A DNA stretch of 64,000 nucleotides from Candidatus Latescibacterota bacterium (GTDB lineage Bacteria; Krumholzibacteriota; Krumholzibacteriia; WVZY01): contig WVZY01000012.1 of assembly GCA_011772205.1 (NCBI GenBank), positions 50,758-114,757 of the forward strand, in the 5' to 3' direction. The position numbers were made by a program, and so were the translations under genes. Within the stretch, counting starts at the first letter, position 1. Every line of letters begins with the position of its first letter. This document shows positions 28,517-37,302 of the stretch, piece after piece. The notes beneath the pieces were generated by a model. The model made no database searches and was not told where the DNA came from. It saw only the letters and a program-made list of their open reading frames with translations.

Positions 28517-29122
28517 TCAACCGCCAGTTCCCGCCGCGCGATTCATCAACTCAAAGAGGAGCGCGATGGGCATGCCGACCACGTTGTAATGGCAGCCTTC
28601 AATCGAGCGGACCAGGCATGCCCCGAGTCCTTGAACGGCGTAAGAACCCGCTTTATCCCTGCCTTCGCCAGAGGCAACGTAGCTATCGATTTCCTCTTTG
28701 GTAAGCTCCCTGAACCTTACCCGTGTTTCCTCCTTCCCGGAGAATAACACAGCACTTGCAGCTTTTTTGATGGCGAGACCAGTCACAACGGTGTGGACCG
28801 CACCGCTCAATGCTTTCAAGAATTCAGCTGCTTCATGATCGTCCCGTGGTTTGGTGAGTGCTCTCCCGTCGAGAATAACAACCGTATCGGCCCCGACAAC
28901 CAGAGCATCCGGGAAGCGCGAGCCCACGTCCTCGGCTTTCATCCTCGCCAGCTCCTGAGGAAGCATGAAAGGATCACGGGCGATGGTTTCATCGGCCTCG
29001 TTGATTCTCGCCGGTTCCACCCGAAACTCAAAACCCAGCATTTTCAAAAGCTCGATGCGCCGTGGCGACTCAGATGCGAGAATTAGGTTTTGCTGGGCGT
29101 GCTCCGGCAGCAAGGGATTCAC
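28517..29122 (-). CDS. maf: Maf-family nucleoside triphosphate pyrophosphatase
   Basis: Hydrolyses non-canonical nucleoside triphosphates. The N-terminal LILASESPRRIELLKMLGF and the VVGADTVVILDGR segment are the conserved active-site regions; GAVHTVVTGLAI and the GSYAVQGLG motif follow. 201 residues. The start overlaps the dtd coding sequence region by 4 bases at 29119-29122, so the genes are co-transcribed. Confidence 0.94.
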   Translation of the reverse strand: MNPLLPEHAQQNLILASESPRRIELLKMLGFEFRVEPARINEADETIARDPFMLPQELARMKAEDVGSRFPDALVVGADTVVILDGRALTKPRDDHEAAEFLKALSGAVHTVVTGLAIKKAASAVLFSGKEETRVRFRELTKEEIDSYVASGEGRDKAGSYAVQGLGACLVRSIEGCHYNVVGMPIALLFELMNRAAGTGG

Positions 29123-29571
29123 GCTCCGGCCTCCTTTTCAATCATCAAAGTCACCGGACCGTCGTTCACTAATGATACATGCATGTGCTCTCTGAACACA
29201 CCCGCCGCAACGGGACAAGGGGCTTCCCGCTTCAGGATATCAATAAACTTTTCGTACAGCATTTCCGCCTGCTCGGGCGGCGCGCTTTTATCGAAGCTCG
29301 GTCGCCTCCCTTTTCTGCAATCCCCGTATAATGTGAACTGGGAAACAGCGAGTATCTCTCCGCCAACCTCCTCGAGGGTGCAATTCATTTTTCCCGCTTC
29401 GTCTTCGAACAAACGAAGTGACGATATTTTCTGAGCCATCCACTGGAGCACTTCGTCGCAATCACTTCTAGTGAATCCGATCAATACGAGAAATCCTCTC
29501 CCGATGCGTGATATCTCCCGGCCGCCAACTGCAACGGACGCTTCCGACACTCTCTGCAGAACTGCGCGCAC
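29119..29571 (-). CDS. dtd: D-aminoacyl-tRNA deacylase
   Basis: Removes D-amino acids (and glycine from tRNA-Ala) mischarged onto tRNA. 150 residues beginning MRAVLQRVSEASVAV; the signature ESQFTLYGD is seen here as VSQFTLYGDCRKGRRPSF, and the Gly-cisPro region near the C-terminus reads HVSLVNDGPVTLMIE, matching the NxGPVT motif. It abuts recJ upstream and maf downstream. Confidence 0.95.
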   Translation of the reverse strand: MRAVLQRVSEASVAVGGREISRIGRGFLVLIGFTRSDCDEVLQWMAQKISSLRLFEDEAGKMNCTLEEVGGEILAVSQFTLYGDCRKGRRPSFDKSAPPEQAEMLYEKFIDILKREAPCPVAAGVFREHMHVSLVNDGPVTLMIEKEAGA

Positions 29572-31295
29572 TAGGTCTCCCCTTCTGTGTGATGCTCAAT
29601 GTCGATTATCCGTATCTCCGGGTAGACTTGATTCATATACGATCCCTTGTCAATGGTAACGGCAAGATCAACGGTCTTGCCATAGAGCTCTGAGGGGCCG
29701 AACGGTCGATTCCAGTTGAAGCCGATTGCGTCTGCAGATCGGCCGTTCGAATTGTGGAAAAAGAGCTTTAGATGCCCGTTGCCGACGAACCCGGTTCCTG
29801 AATCAACGCGGGAACCTCGGATGCGCCAAACTGGAGCTCTGTTGCCAACACCGAACGGTCCGCACATTCTTAAAAACTCAATGAGCTCCAACGTACATTC
29901 CTCGATTGAGATGTCTGCATCGATTTGGAGGACCGGTTTGGACGGCATCCCACCCGTAGCTTCTTTCAGGCAGACGGCAAGATCCTTTTCAAAATCAGGA
30001 ATTCGAGCGGTCTCGATCGTGAGCCCAACGGCTTGTGCGTGCCCGCCGTATCTGATCAAATGCTTTCTGCACTTGTCGAGCTGCTCTTTCAAGTTGACAC
30101 CGGATATGCTTCGTCCCGATCCCTTCGCCACATTGCCCATGAGGCTCATTAGAATCGCGGGTTTCCCGAGCGTCTCGACTATGCGCGCCGCCGCAATTCC
30201 GAGCACGCCCTCATCCCACTCTTCGCTCGCCAGAATATAGCCCGCTCTTTCGCCGGAATCGGGCATATTGGCGATCATATCTTCGACATCCAGCTTGACA
30301 ATATCCGTCAGTTCGCGCCTCCGTTCATTCTCGCGCTCGAGTATGAGAGCGAGCTTTTGCGCTTCTACCTCATCATCTGTGCACAGTATCTCGAGAGATG
30401 GTTTTGCGTTGGACACCCTCCCTGGAGCATTGAGGCGGGGGACAACAACGAACGCGAGATGACGCGCAGTAATCTCGCGCCCTTGAATACGCGCACAATC
30501 GCGGATGGCCCTGAGTCCAGGCCGGGACATCTGGTTGATTTTTCCAAGCCCCAGCTGTACGTAGTGACGATTTTCGTCAACGAGAGGCGCTAGATCCCCG
30601 ACGGTCGCGAGCGCCAGCAGATCGAGAAAATCTTCGGCTTTACGGTCACCTCCGAGACCGCTTTTCTCGAGGGCTTGAATGAGCTTGAAGGCAACACCGG
30701 TACCGCACAAGTGCTTGAAAGGATAAGATTCCCCTTCGCGGATTGGATTCAGGACCACTCCCTCCACCGTCTTGTCCGTTGGAAGTGCATGGTGGTCGCA
30801 AATCACGACATCAATACCGTGTGAATGCGCCTCTTTGACCAGCTCTCCGTCCGAAGTCCCGCAATCGACCGCGATCAGGAGGCCCACGCTATTCTCGATC
30901 GCCCATTTTACAGCTCGCTTCGAAAGGCCATACCCATCCTTCCTCCTGTCTGGTAGAAAGCGCAGCACCTCAACGGCCAATCCCTTGAAAAACAGGTATA
31001 GGATCGCCGTTCCCGAGATCCCGTCTACATCATAATCGCCGTGGATCAATATTTTTTTCTTCTCACGGAAAGCCCGATTGATGAGAGAGACCGCCTTCTC
31101 CATGTTCTCAAAGGTGAATGGGTCCTGGGCGATGGACTCACTTGGGAACAGGTAGGCTTTCGCCTCATCGGCCGTGGAATACGATCGGGAAACGAGGAAC
31201 CGTGCGCCCGCCTGGGGAATGTTGAGGGCGCCAGCTAGGCTCTTGGCGGGTTCTTGGTCGATGTCCTTCGGAAGCTTCCAGAAAAAGCGGTTCAG
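29571..31295 (-). CDS. recJ: Single-stranded-DNA-specific exonuclease RecJ, probable CTG start
   Basis: 5'-3' exonuclease of recombinational repair. DHH-phosphoesterase motifs HGDYDVDGISG, AVDCGTSDGE and ICDHH are present, followed by the DHHA1 domain (GGHAQAVGLTIE) and an OB-like C-terminus. The first ATG (31103) would remove about 64 conserved residues: upstream in the same frame I read an N-terminal region (FFWKLPKDIDQEPAKSLAGA, then FLVSRSYSTADEAKAYLFPS) that matches RecJ family architecture. The frame is closed by TGA just above and contains no ATG, GTG or TTG there, but a CTG at 31295 stands seven bases after a perfect GAGGAGG. That start gives 574 residues, the normal length. Confidence 0.9.
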   Translation of the reverse strand: MNRFFWKLPKDIDQEPAKSLAGALNIPQAGARFLVSRSYSTADEAKAYLFPSESIAQDPFTFENMEKAVSLINRAFREKKKILIHGDYDVDGISGTAILYLFFKGLAVEVLRFLPDRRKDGYGLSKRAVKWAIENSVGLLIAVDCGTSDGELVKEAHSHGIDVVICDHHALPTDKTVEGVVLNPIREGESYPFKHLCGTGVAFKLIQALEKSGLGGDRKAEDFLDLLALATVGDLAPLVDENRHYVQLGLGKINQMSRPGLRAIRDCARIQGREITARHLAFVVVPRLNAPGRVSNAKPSLEILCTDDEVEAQKLALILERENERRRELTDIVKLDVEDMIANMPDSGERAGYILASEEWDEGVLGIAAARIVETLGKPAILMSLMGNVAKGSGRSISGVNLKEQLDKCRKHLIRYGGHAQAVGLTIETARIPDFEKDLAVCLKEATGGMPSKPVLQIDADISIEECTLELIEFLRMCGPFGVGNRAPVWRIRGSRVDSGTGFVGNGHLKLFFHNSNGRSADAIGFNWNRPFGPSELYGKTVDLAVTIDKGSYMNQVYPEIRIIDIEHHTEGET

Positions 31296-31358
31296 AGATC
31301 GCCCTCCTCATTACCGTTCCCAATGAACACGGGAACCCGCGAGCATATGAGTGAAAGC

Positions 31359-31740
31359 GCGGGCTGAGCAGACCGTAAGCCGAGTTCTGTTCCTGCAGAG
31401 CAGGTGACGGTCATTTATCTAGGATGCCCGTTACCGGACACCTCGAGCGACCAACCCGAGGGTCGAGCGAAGCGGGGTAGCTTCTCCCCTCCTATTTGGT
31501 CTTGCTCCGGGTGGGGTTTGCCAAGCTGCCGCTGTCACCAGCGGCACTGGTGAGCTCTTACCTCACCGTTTCACCCTTGCCGTCCGCTCATTCGCGGCTT
31601 TGGCGGTATGCTTTCTGCGGCACTTTCCTTGGAATCGCTTCCACTGGGTGTTACCCAGCACCCTACCCCGAGGAGCTCGGACTTTCCTCGGACGGCTTCG
31701 AGCCGCCCGCGACCGTCTGGTCTACTCAGACCCGCACTCC
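31359..31740 (-). ncRNA. rnpB: RNase P RNA (M1 RNA, bacterial type A)
   Basis: Catalytic RNA that matures tRNA 5' ends. On the minus strand the 5' part contains GAGGAAAGTCCGAGCTCC and the 3' part ends AACAGAACTCGGCTTACGGTC, both diagnostic. The P1 helix closes the molecule: GCGGG, CTGAG and AGACC near 31735-31719 pair with GGTCT, CTCAG and CCCGC near 31375-31359. Length about 380 nt. Ends are approximate. Confidence 0.95.
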
Positions 31741-31746
31741 TCAGTA

Positions 31747-31775
31747 AAGATACCGCGATGCGCGAAATGATGCAA
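31747..31775 (-). promoter_or_regulatory. Predicted rnpB promoter
   Basis: TTGCAT (31775-31770) and TATCTT (31752-31747) are separated by 17 bases, and the predicted start falls about 7 bases later at the 5' end of RNase P RNA. Confidence 0.6.
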
Positions 31776-31782
31776 CCCGTGG

Positions 31783-32403
31783 CTAATCTCTACCGTCGAG
31801 GGCCGCATTCACGAGTGAATCCGCCTCCCTGTTTTCCTCCCTGGAAATGTGCAATACCTTCACTTCACGAAAAGCTTCCATAAGCCCGGAAGCTCTGGAG
31901 TAAAGGACACCGAGTTTTGGATTTTTGATCTTATATTGCTTATTCAATTGCTTTACGACGAGCTCGCTGTCGAGCTTCAATTGCAGCTCCGCAGCTCCAA
32001 GCTCGCGCGCGATCTCGAGGGCTAGTATCACTCCCTCGTATTCAGCGACATTATTCGTAGTCGTTCCAAGGGATCGCGTCCGCCTCAAGAGCTCGCTTCC
32101 CTCCTTGTCATAGACGATCACAGCGCAGGCCGCTTCTCCGGGGTTGCCCCGCGAAGCGCCGTCAGTAAAAACGACCAGGCTGAGATCACCCGGTTGTGGG
32201 GCCTCGGGCTTTTTGCGTTCACTAAGAAGGGAAGACCTCAACGCTTCGAGAACACGGTGGACGTCGCCAGGTTCCAGTGAAGCTATTCGCCGGGCGGACT
32301 CCAGATCTTCGCCCTGCATCAGATGTTCGACGAGCGAGAGAAATTTCTCCCGGAGCGCTTCATCACGAAGTATAGAAAACAAGTATTCTGCCGCACCCTT
32401 CAC
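31783..32403 (-). CDS. Ribonuclease HI-family protein
   Basis: RNase H fold protein cutting RNA in RNA-DNA hybrids. The catalytic residues are visible: Asp in VVFTDGASRGNPGEA, Glu in NNVAEYEGVILALEIA, Asp in LQLKLDSELVVKQL, and a C-terminal Asp in REENREADSLVNAAL. An N-terminal helical extension of about 75 residues precedes the fold. I suggest the GTG at 32403, which begins inside the zinc-ribbon gene (41-base overlap) and follows AGGA; the true start is uncertain. Lies directly upstream of the RNase P RNA gene. Confidence 0.8.
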   Translation of the reverse strand: MKGAAEYLFSILRDEALREKFLSLVEHLMQGEDLESARRIASLEPGDVHRVLEALRSSLLSERKKPEAPQPGDLSLVVFTDGASRGNPGEAACAVIVYDKEGSELLRRTRSLGTTTNNVAEYEGVILALEIARELGAAELQLKLDSELVVKQLNKQYKIKNPKLGVLYSRASGLMEAFREVKVLHISREENREADSLVNAALDGRD

Positions 32404-33079
32404 AGGTAATGATCCTATCGTTCTTTTTGACTTCGTTAACCCTTTGCGGCGGTATCGTTGCAAAGCAGCCCTGGCAAACATCTCCTTCGATTCGGGTCAC
32501 GGCAACATCGCCGAGTTTCTCGATAATCCGTCCATATTGCCGCTGAAGCTTGGGACCGAGTTCCTCGAGAAACTTGGGCTTTTCGGTACGCAGTTTTTTC
32601 AACTCTTCTTTGAGAAATTCAACCCGAGCTTCCATCTCCACCTTCTGCCTCCGCAGATCGGAAGTTTCCCTGACAGCCTTTTCGAGGAAAACTTTATTTT
32701 CTCTCTCCTGCTCATCGATCTCATCCATCAGGATGAGCAATTTTTCTTCCTTTTCATCTATGCCTTTTTCGAGCGCGGCTATCTCTTTGAGCACCGCCTC
32801 ATATTCCTTGTTCGTTTTTACCGACATCAATTGAGTCTTGTACTTACCAATCAAAGCTCCGTTGTCCTCGAGCTTCCGCTCGAGACGCCTCCGCTCCTTT
32901 TTCATTGTCTCGAAGTGCTCTATTGCCTCTTTTTCGTCTTTATTCAATTTGGCGATCGCCTTTTCCACCTCCTCAATGCGGTCCGGAAGCGATTTGAGCT
33001 CGGTTCGATATCCGGCGATCGATGCGTCCAGTTTTGCGATCGATATCAGGAGGTGGATTTCACGCCTGAGATCCGTCAT
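32363..33079 (-). CDS. C4-type zinc-ribbon protein with long coiled coil (DUF164 family)
   Basis: 238 residues: an extended coiled coil (about 1-190, rich in Glu, Lys and Leu heptads) followed by a zinc ribbon with two cysteine pairs, CQGC and CEGC. The family resembles Helicobacter HP0958-type proteins implicated in RNA and flagellar-protein handling, but its general function is not established. Position upstream of RNase H-like and RNase P RNA genes and downstream of a structured RNA suggests an RNA-related task; that is inference. Confidence 0.85.
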   Translation of the reverse strand: MTDLRREIHLLISIAKLDASIAGYRTELKSLPDRIEEVEKAIAKLNKDEKEAIEHFETMKKERRRLERKLEDNGALIGKYKTQLMSVKTNKEYEAVLKEIAALEKGIDEKEEKLLILMDEIDEQERENKVFLEKAVRETSDLRRQKVEMEARVEFLKEELKKLRTEKPKFLEELGPKLQRQYGRIIEKLGDVAVTRIEGDVCQGCFATIPPQRVNEVKKNDRIITCEGCGRILVFYTS

Positions 33080-33099
33080 GTCACAACCTACCCTATATT

Positions 33100-33127
33100 A
33101 AAAAGGCTTCTCTTCGCAGAGAAGCCT
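33100..33127 (-). terminator. Rho-independent terminator of the candidate RNA
   Basis: AGGCTTCTC and GAGAAGCCT pair around a 6-base loop and are followed by TTTT on the minus strand. Because the zinc-ribbon gene begins at 33079, it may act as an attenuator rather than a full stop. Confidence 0.85.
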
Positions 33128-33254
33128 GATGACACGTGCCGTCAGTGCGCACGACTCCCGTGGGACGCAAGTTTCGTCCTCCTCGGTCGAGTCGGGGAAT
33201 GCTGGGGCACTCCATCATATGAGATATAACCACCTACTCGCAAAAGAAGATAAA
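33100..33254 (-). ncRNA. Candidate structured small RNA or leader, family unknown
   Basis: Between a good promoter and a good terminator lies a nested long hairpin on the minus strand: TGATG (33217-33213) with CATCA (33131-33127); GTGCC (33210-33206) with GGCAC (33140-33136); an 11-by-11 internal loop; CGACTC (33194-33189) with GAGTCG (33157-33152); CCG with CGG; GGACG (33179-33175) with CGTCC (33167-33163); and a 7-base loop. No protein frame fits. The size (about 155 nt) and a single long helix with a central bubble recall 6S RNA, but the 5' tail does not pair with the 3' end. It could equally be an attenuator for the zinc-ribbon gene that starts 21 bases after the terminator. Confidence 0.6.
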
Positions 33255-33260
33255 AAATAA

Positions 33261-33290
33261 ATTGTACAGCATCCAGATCAAAAGGGTCAA
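33261..33290 (-). promoter_or_regulatory. Predicted promoter of the candidate RNA
   Basis: TTGACC (33290-33285) and TACAAT (33266-33261), each 5 of 6 matches to consensus, with an 18-base spacer. Predicted transcription start near 33254. Confidence 0.65.
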
Positions 33291-33299
33291 GCAATTTAA

Positions 33300-33627
33300 A
33301 GGAATTGCCCTGCTTCGGAAGAGAGGCTTTTGAAATAGGCTGCCCCAGGAGATTTTGGTGATCCTAGTGCCCACTTCCTTCGCACACACGCCTTCGGCGG
33401 ATTTTCCTTGTTGCGGGAGGCCCTGCGGGAGTTCCTCACCAGGCTCCCGCTTCGCTCGGCTATCCGCCTTCAGCTGAGGATCCTCGCTCGCTCCGCGTAA
33501 CGGTTCGTCACCCCCACAGGAGCCTCCCTGCTTGCACCCGCGCAACGGTCTATCACCACCATCACACAGCTCCTCTCAGCTCCCAAAGCAACGAGCCCCT
33601 CCTAAAAAGAGGGGCTCTCCAAATCGA
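33300..33627. other. Intergenic region rich in inverted repeats
   Basis: About 330 bases between the candidate RNA promoter and the tRNA. It is GC-rich with short repeated GAGCGAGC/GCGAAGCG-type words and many local hairpins. The clearest is GAGCCCCTC/GAGGGGCTC with a CTAAAAA loop (33593-33617), just downstream of the tRNA and without a convincing T-run after it. A 103-codon frame (33234-33545, minus) exists but its composition looks non-coding. No known RNA family recognised. Confidence 0.5.
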
Positions 33628-33703
33628 TGGTGGGCCCACCAGGACTCGAACCTGGGACCAACCGGTTATGAGCCGGTAGCTCTACCGACTGAGCTATGGG
33701 CCC
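33628..33703 (-). tRNA. tRNA-Met (CAT), or tRNA-Ile2
   Basis: 76 bases with CCA encoded. The 7-bp acceptor stem GGGCCCA/TGGGCCC, D arm (AGCTCAGTCGGTAGAGCT), anticodon stem ACCGG/CCGGT with loop CTCATAA, and T arm (CCAGG TTCGAGT CCTGG) are all intact. A CAT anticodon fits elongator Met; lysidine modification to Ile cannot be excluded by eye. It follows rpoD by 58 bases. Confidence 0.95.
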
Positions 33704-33761
33704 TTGAAAGCTATCATAACGGAACCAGCCAAGCTGGATCCATAGGCCAGTACAGCCAAAC

Positions 33762-35516
33762 CTAGACGATGTCCGTATAGCCCTTGAGCTTTCTTGCCCG
33801 GCTGGGATGCTGCAACTTTTTGAGAGCTTTTGCTTCTATTTGACGCACGCGCTCACGCGTGACGTTGAATATCGTACCCACTTCCTCCAAGGTGCGAGGT
33901 GTTCCATCACCCAGACCGAAACGCAGCCGGATGACCTTTTCCTCTCGCCGCGTCAGCGTGCTCAGAACCCTCGACAGCTGATCCCTGAGCATTGCATGAG
34001 CCGCCGACTGGGCGGGGGAGGCGGCGGATGTATCTTCTATGAAGTCCGAGAGATTGCTGTCTTCATCCTCTCCAATCGGCCTGTCGAGCGAGATCGGTTC
34101 CATGCTCGCTCTCATCACGCTCTTCACCTTGTCCAGAGGGTAATTCAGTTTTCTCGCCACCTCTTCAGGAGTTGGATCTCGTCCGTTCTCCTGAACCAGC
34201 TGCCGTGCTGTTCGGGAGACCTTGTTGATTGCTTCGATCATGTGGACGGGTACCCGAATCGTTCGTGCCTGGTCGGCGATCGCCCTCGTGATGGCCTGGC
34301 GGATCCACCAGGTCGCATATGTGCTGAACTTGTAACCTTTGCGGTAGTCGAACTTGTCAACAGCGCGCATCAGCCCGCTGTTGCCCTCTTGAATGAGATC
34401 GAGAAACTCCAATCCTCGATTGGTGTATCGTTTGGCAATTGCTATAACTAATCGGACATTGGCTTCGATCATTTCCTTTTTTGCCATCTGGACCTGGATC
34501 TCCCCGTAGCGGATATCTTCGACGATCTTGTCGAGGTCGGCACTCTCCACGTTTTCCGCTTTCTCGATCTTGCGGATTTCTGTGCGAATCGCACGCATTT
34601 TCTTCTGAAAATCTTCCAGAACCTCCCGCGACCACACACCCTTTCCCTGCACTTTCAATGTCTTGCGCCGCTTGCCACTCTTCATCGTCTTGATGGTTTT
34701 CTGGAGTTCAGCAAACGGAAGGCCGACGAATTCTTCGTATTGCTCCAATTTGGACTCGAGATCCTTAATCCTGTCCCGCGTATCACGGATCATTTCTACA
34801 ATTCTCTCGAGCTGCTTGGTGTTGAGCTGGAGCTTCAGATATTCATCGAACAGCTTGCTTTGTCGGAGCTCGATCATCCGCTCGTAATTATTCTTCTTGC
34901 TCGAATTTTTCTTGAGATTTGCCTTCCTCTCGAGATCTACGATTTCCTTCCTGAGCTGCGTGATTCTTCTGATAGGGCGAAAACGGCTCTGGCGCTCCTT
35001 CTTACCCGTATAGTGGGGGTGCAAACCACCCGTTTCCACCTGAACGACCTCGTCCAAGCGCAGCTCACCCTTCTCGACTTGGGCGGCAAGGACTTGGAGC
35101 TCGTTAATAGGGCCATCAAGAGAGAACACTGCCTTTGCGATCATCAATTGACCTTCCTCGATTCGCATGGCGATTTCCACTTCGCCCTGGCGATCGAGCA
35201 AGGGAACCTTCCCCATTTCCCGAAGGTACATTCTCACGGGATCGTCGTAGCGAATTACCGTCTTCATCAATTCTTCAGATTTGACTTCTTCCTTTTCCTC
35301 CCGGCGCTTCTTTGCCTCGATCTTCAATCGGGCTTTTTCGGGGGAATCAAAGAAGTCGATTTTCTCTTCGCTAAGACGGTCGTAAAGATTGACGATGTCT
35401 CCCGGCGTGAAATCCTCCCCTACGATGGAGTCGATCTCATGGTTGAGAATGTAGCCTTTCTCGTCAACGACCCGTCGGATATCCTCAAGAACATCCTCAA
35501 ACTTGTCCAATTCCAT
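33762..35516 (-). CDS. rpoD: RNA polymerase primary sigma factor (sigma-70 family)
   Basis: 584 residues with the full housekeeping layout: region 1.1 at the N-terminus ([20 protein letters not shown]), region 1.2 ([20 protein letters not shown]), a coiled non-conserved insert, region 2 ([20 protein letters not shown], promoter melting and -10 contact), region 3 and region 4.2 ([20 protein letters not shown], -35 contact). It directly follows dnaG, the classic macromolecular-synthesis operon arrangement. The promoters predicted in this window have the -35/-10 hexamers such a factor would read. Confidence 0.98.
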   Translation of the reverse strand: MELDKFEDVLEDIRRVVDEKGYILNHEIDSIVGEDFTPGDIVNLYDRLSEEKIDFFDSPEKARLKIEAKKRREEKEEVKSEELMKTVIRYDDPVRMYLREMGKVPLLDRQGEVEIAMRIEEGQLMIAKAVFSLDGPINELQVLAAQVEKGELRLDEVVQVETGGLHPHYTGKKERQSRFRPIRRITQLRKEIVDLERKANLKKNSSKKNNYERMIELRQSKLFDEYLKLQLNTKQLERIVEMIRDTRDRIKDLESKLEQYEEFVGLPFAELQKTIKTMKSGKRRKTLKVQGKGVWSREVLEDFQKKMRAIRTEIRKIEKAENVESADLDKIVEDIRYGEIQVQMAKKEMIEANVRLVIAIAKRYTNRGLEFLDLIQEGNSGLMRAVDKFDYRKGYKFSTYATWWIRQAITRAIADQARTIRVPVHMIEAINKVSRTARQLVQENGRDPTPEEVARKLNYPLDKVKSVMRASMEPISLDRPIGEDEDSNLSDFIEDTSAASPAQSAAHAMLRDQLSRVLSTLTRREEKVIRLRFGLGDGTPRTLEEVGTIFNVTRERVRQIEAKALKKLQHPSRARKLKGYTDIV

Positions 35517-35543
35517 TCATTTCCCCTTAGGAACACCCTATCG

Positions 35544-37292
35544 CTACAATTCAGATAGCGCTTGTTTCAGCTTGCGTCGGTATTCGACCACTGCAAGAGC
35601 GTCTTCGCTGTCAGCAGGCAGTTTCTTCAATTTCTCTTGAAGAACGTCAAGTTCATCTCGGATTTTTAGCTCTTTGATACGCTTAATTGTATCTTTGAGA
35701 AGCCTTGCGAAGTTTCCTGGCGGGATGGTAATGAGGGCAATTTCCGCCGCGACCGCCTCTAAACCGGCCTCCTCCGCTTTACGCTGGAAATCGATACTCT
35801 TCAAATCAATGTTTTTCTCCCAAGCAAAGTCAAGCAGTTTATAATATTCCCGACAACTTTCTTGAGAGAAATCCTCGGTATCGAGCATGTCTTTCGCGGT
35901 GTCGACTTCCGGATGATTTTCCTGCATGAGTCGAAGGACGAGCTTTTCGCGCTTCACCCGGCGGTCCTCACCACTTGAGTTCCTCCGATCTTCCCCTGAT
36001 GGTACCCTCGACCACGTCCTTGAAACCTGGGCACGAAGGCTGTCTGCATCGACGGACAATACCCGCGCGAGCTCCTGGATGATCATTTCGCGGCGAAGGC
36101 GGTCACCCTGAGGCTCAAGCCCGGCGAGCATCCGCTTTACTATTGCCTCGCGATCCAGGGGGGAAAATACTCTATCTTTCATAATATAGCTAAAATACTC
36201 GAAATAGGCCATCCCCCCGGCAATGAGTTTTTGGAACTTTTCGGCGCCGAGCCTTCTGGCGGCCGCGTCTGGATCACTGCCCGGCTCGAGACGGATGACT
36301 TGAACGTCGAGCCCGGCGGCGAGCAGAATGATGCCCGCAGAAAGCGCAGCGTTCTCGCCGGCCTCATCGCCATCCGGAATGAGAACCGCCTGACGAGTCA
36401 CTCGGCGAAGCGCTTGCGCGTGCAATGGTGTGATGGCGGTGCCACAGCTGGCCACCGTGTGCCGGAGCCCGATCTGGTGAAGCGAGATGCAGTCCGTGTA
36501 TCCCTCTACGATAAGTACTTGGCGTTGCTCGCGGATCGCCTCCCTGGCGAGATTCAAACCGTATAGTGTCTGCCGCTTCGCAAAAATCGGGCTCTCGGGC
36601 GAGTTCAAATATTTGGGTTCGGTCCGCGGATCCAGCCCCCGAGCACCGAAAGCGATCACCCTGCCCGAAAGCGAGAAGATAGGGAATATCAGGCGGTTTC
36701 TGAAGTAATCGTAATAACCTGTTTTGCCTTCACGAGTTGCTATCAGCCCAGCTTCTCGAAGCATCTCGATCGAAAGCCCTTGCTTCCGGCAGGCTCGAAA
36801 TAGTGCATCCCAGCCTTCCGGTGCATAGCCGACCGAAAATGCCTCCCACGAGGCTTCCGTGATCCCCCTCTCGAGTAGGTATTTCCGGGAACCCTCGCCC
36901 GTTTTCCGATCCAAGAGCGCGCGGCGGTACCAAGTGGCTGCGAAGGCGTTCGCCTCGTAAAGCGCCTCGTTTTTTGTCCGTTCCGACTCTGGGATCGCCC
37001 GGGTTACGACCTCCACTCCATACTGCCGCCCGAGCGAACGCACGGCCTCTGGAAAGGAAATCCCTTCCATTTCCATTACGAAGGAAAACACATTGCCGCC
37101 CGTGCCGCAGCCAAAACAATGAAACGTCTGTCTCTCCGGGCTGACAAAAAAGCTGGGAGTTTTCTCCTCGTGAAATGGACAGAGCGCTCTAAAATTTCTT
37201 CCGCTCCGCCTAAGTTCAAGATATCGCGAGACCACCTCTACAATATCCGCTCGATCCCTGATCGACTCGATTGTTTCCTGTGGAATAGGCAT
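35544..37292 (-). CDS. dnaG: DNA primase
   Basis: Makes RNA primers at the replication fork. The N-terminal zinc finger CPFHEEKTPSFFVSPERQ plus HCFGCGTGGN, the RNA polymerase domain (GRVIAFGARGLD, PKYLNSPESPIFAKRQTLYG) and the TOPRIM motifs VEGYTDCISLHQ and PDGDEAGENAA are all present, followed by a C-terminal helicase-binding region. 582 residues, normal. Lies between mutS2 and rpoD. Confidence 0.98.
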   Translation of the reverse strand: MPIPQETIESIRDRADIVEVVSRYLELRRSGRNFRALCPFHEEKTPSFFVSPERQTFHCFGCGTGGNVFSFVMEMEGISFPEAVRSLGRQYGVEVVTRAIPESERTKNEALYEANAFAATWYRRALLDRKTGEGSRKYLLERGITEASWEAFSVGYAPEGWDALFRACRKQGLSIEMLREAGLIATREGKTGYYDYFRNRLIFPIFSLSGRVIAFGARGLDPRTEPKYLNSPESPIFAKRQTLYGLNLAREAIREQRQVLIVEGYTDCISLHQIGLRHTVASCGTAITPLHAQALRRVTRQAVLIPDGDEAGENAALSAGIILLAAGLDVQVIRLEPGSDPDAAARRLGAEKFQKLIAGGMAYFEYFSYIMKDRVFSPLDREAIVKRMLAGLEPQGDRLRREMIIQELARVLSVDADSLRAQVSRTWSRVPSGEDRRNSSGEDRRVKREKLVLRLMQENHPEVDTAKDMLDTEDFSQESCREYYKLLDFAWEKNIDLKSIDFQRKAEEAGLEAVAAEIALITIPPGNFARLLKDTIKRIKELKIRDELDVLQEKLKKLPADSEDALAVVEYRRKLKQALSEL

Positions 37293-37302
37293 TCCGAGTA
37301 TC

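Noticed and set aside
33234..33545. 103-codon minus-strand frame
   Set aside because: Starts within repeat-rich spacer, overlaps the predicted RNA promoter, and has a low-complexity composition without any domain pattern.
33593..33617. Hairpin after tRNA-Met as a rho-independent terminator
   Set aside because: The stem is strong, but no T-run follows on either strand; kept only as a hairpin.
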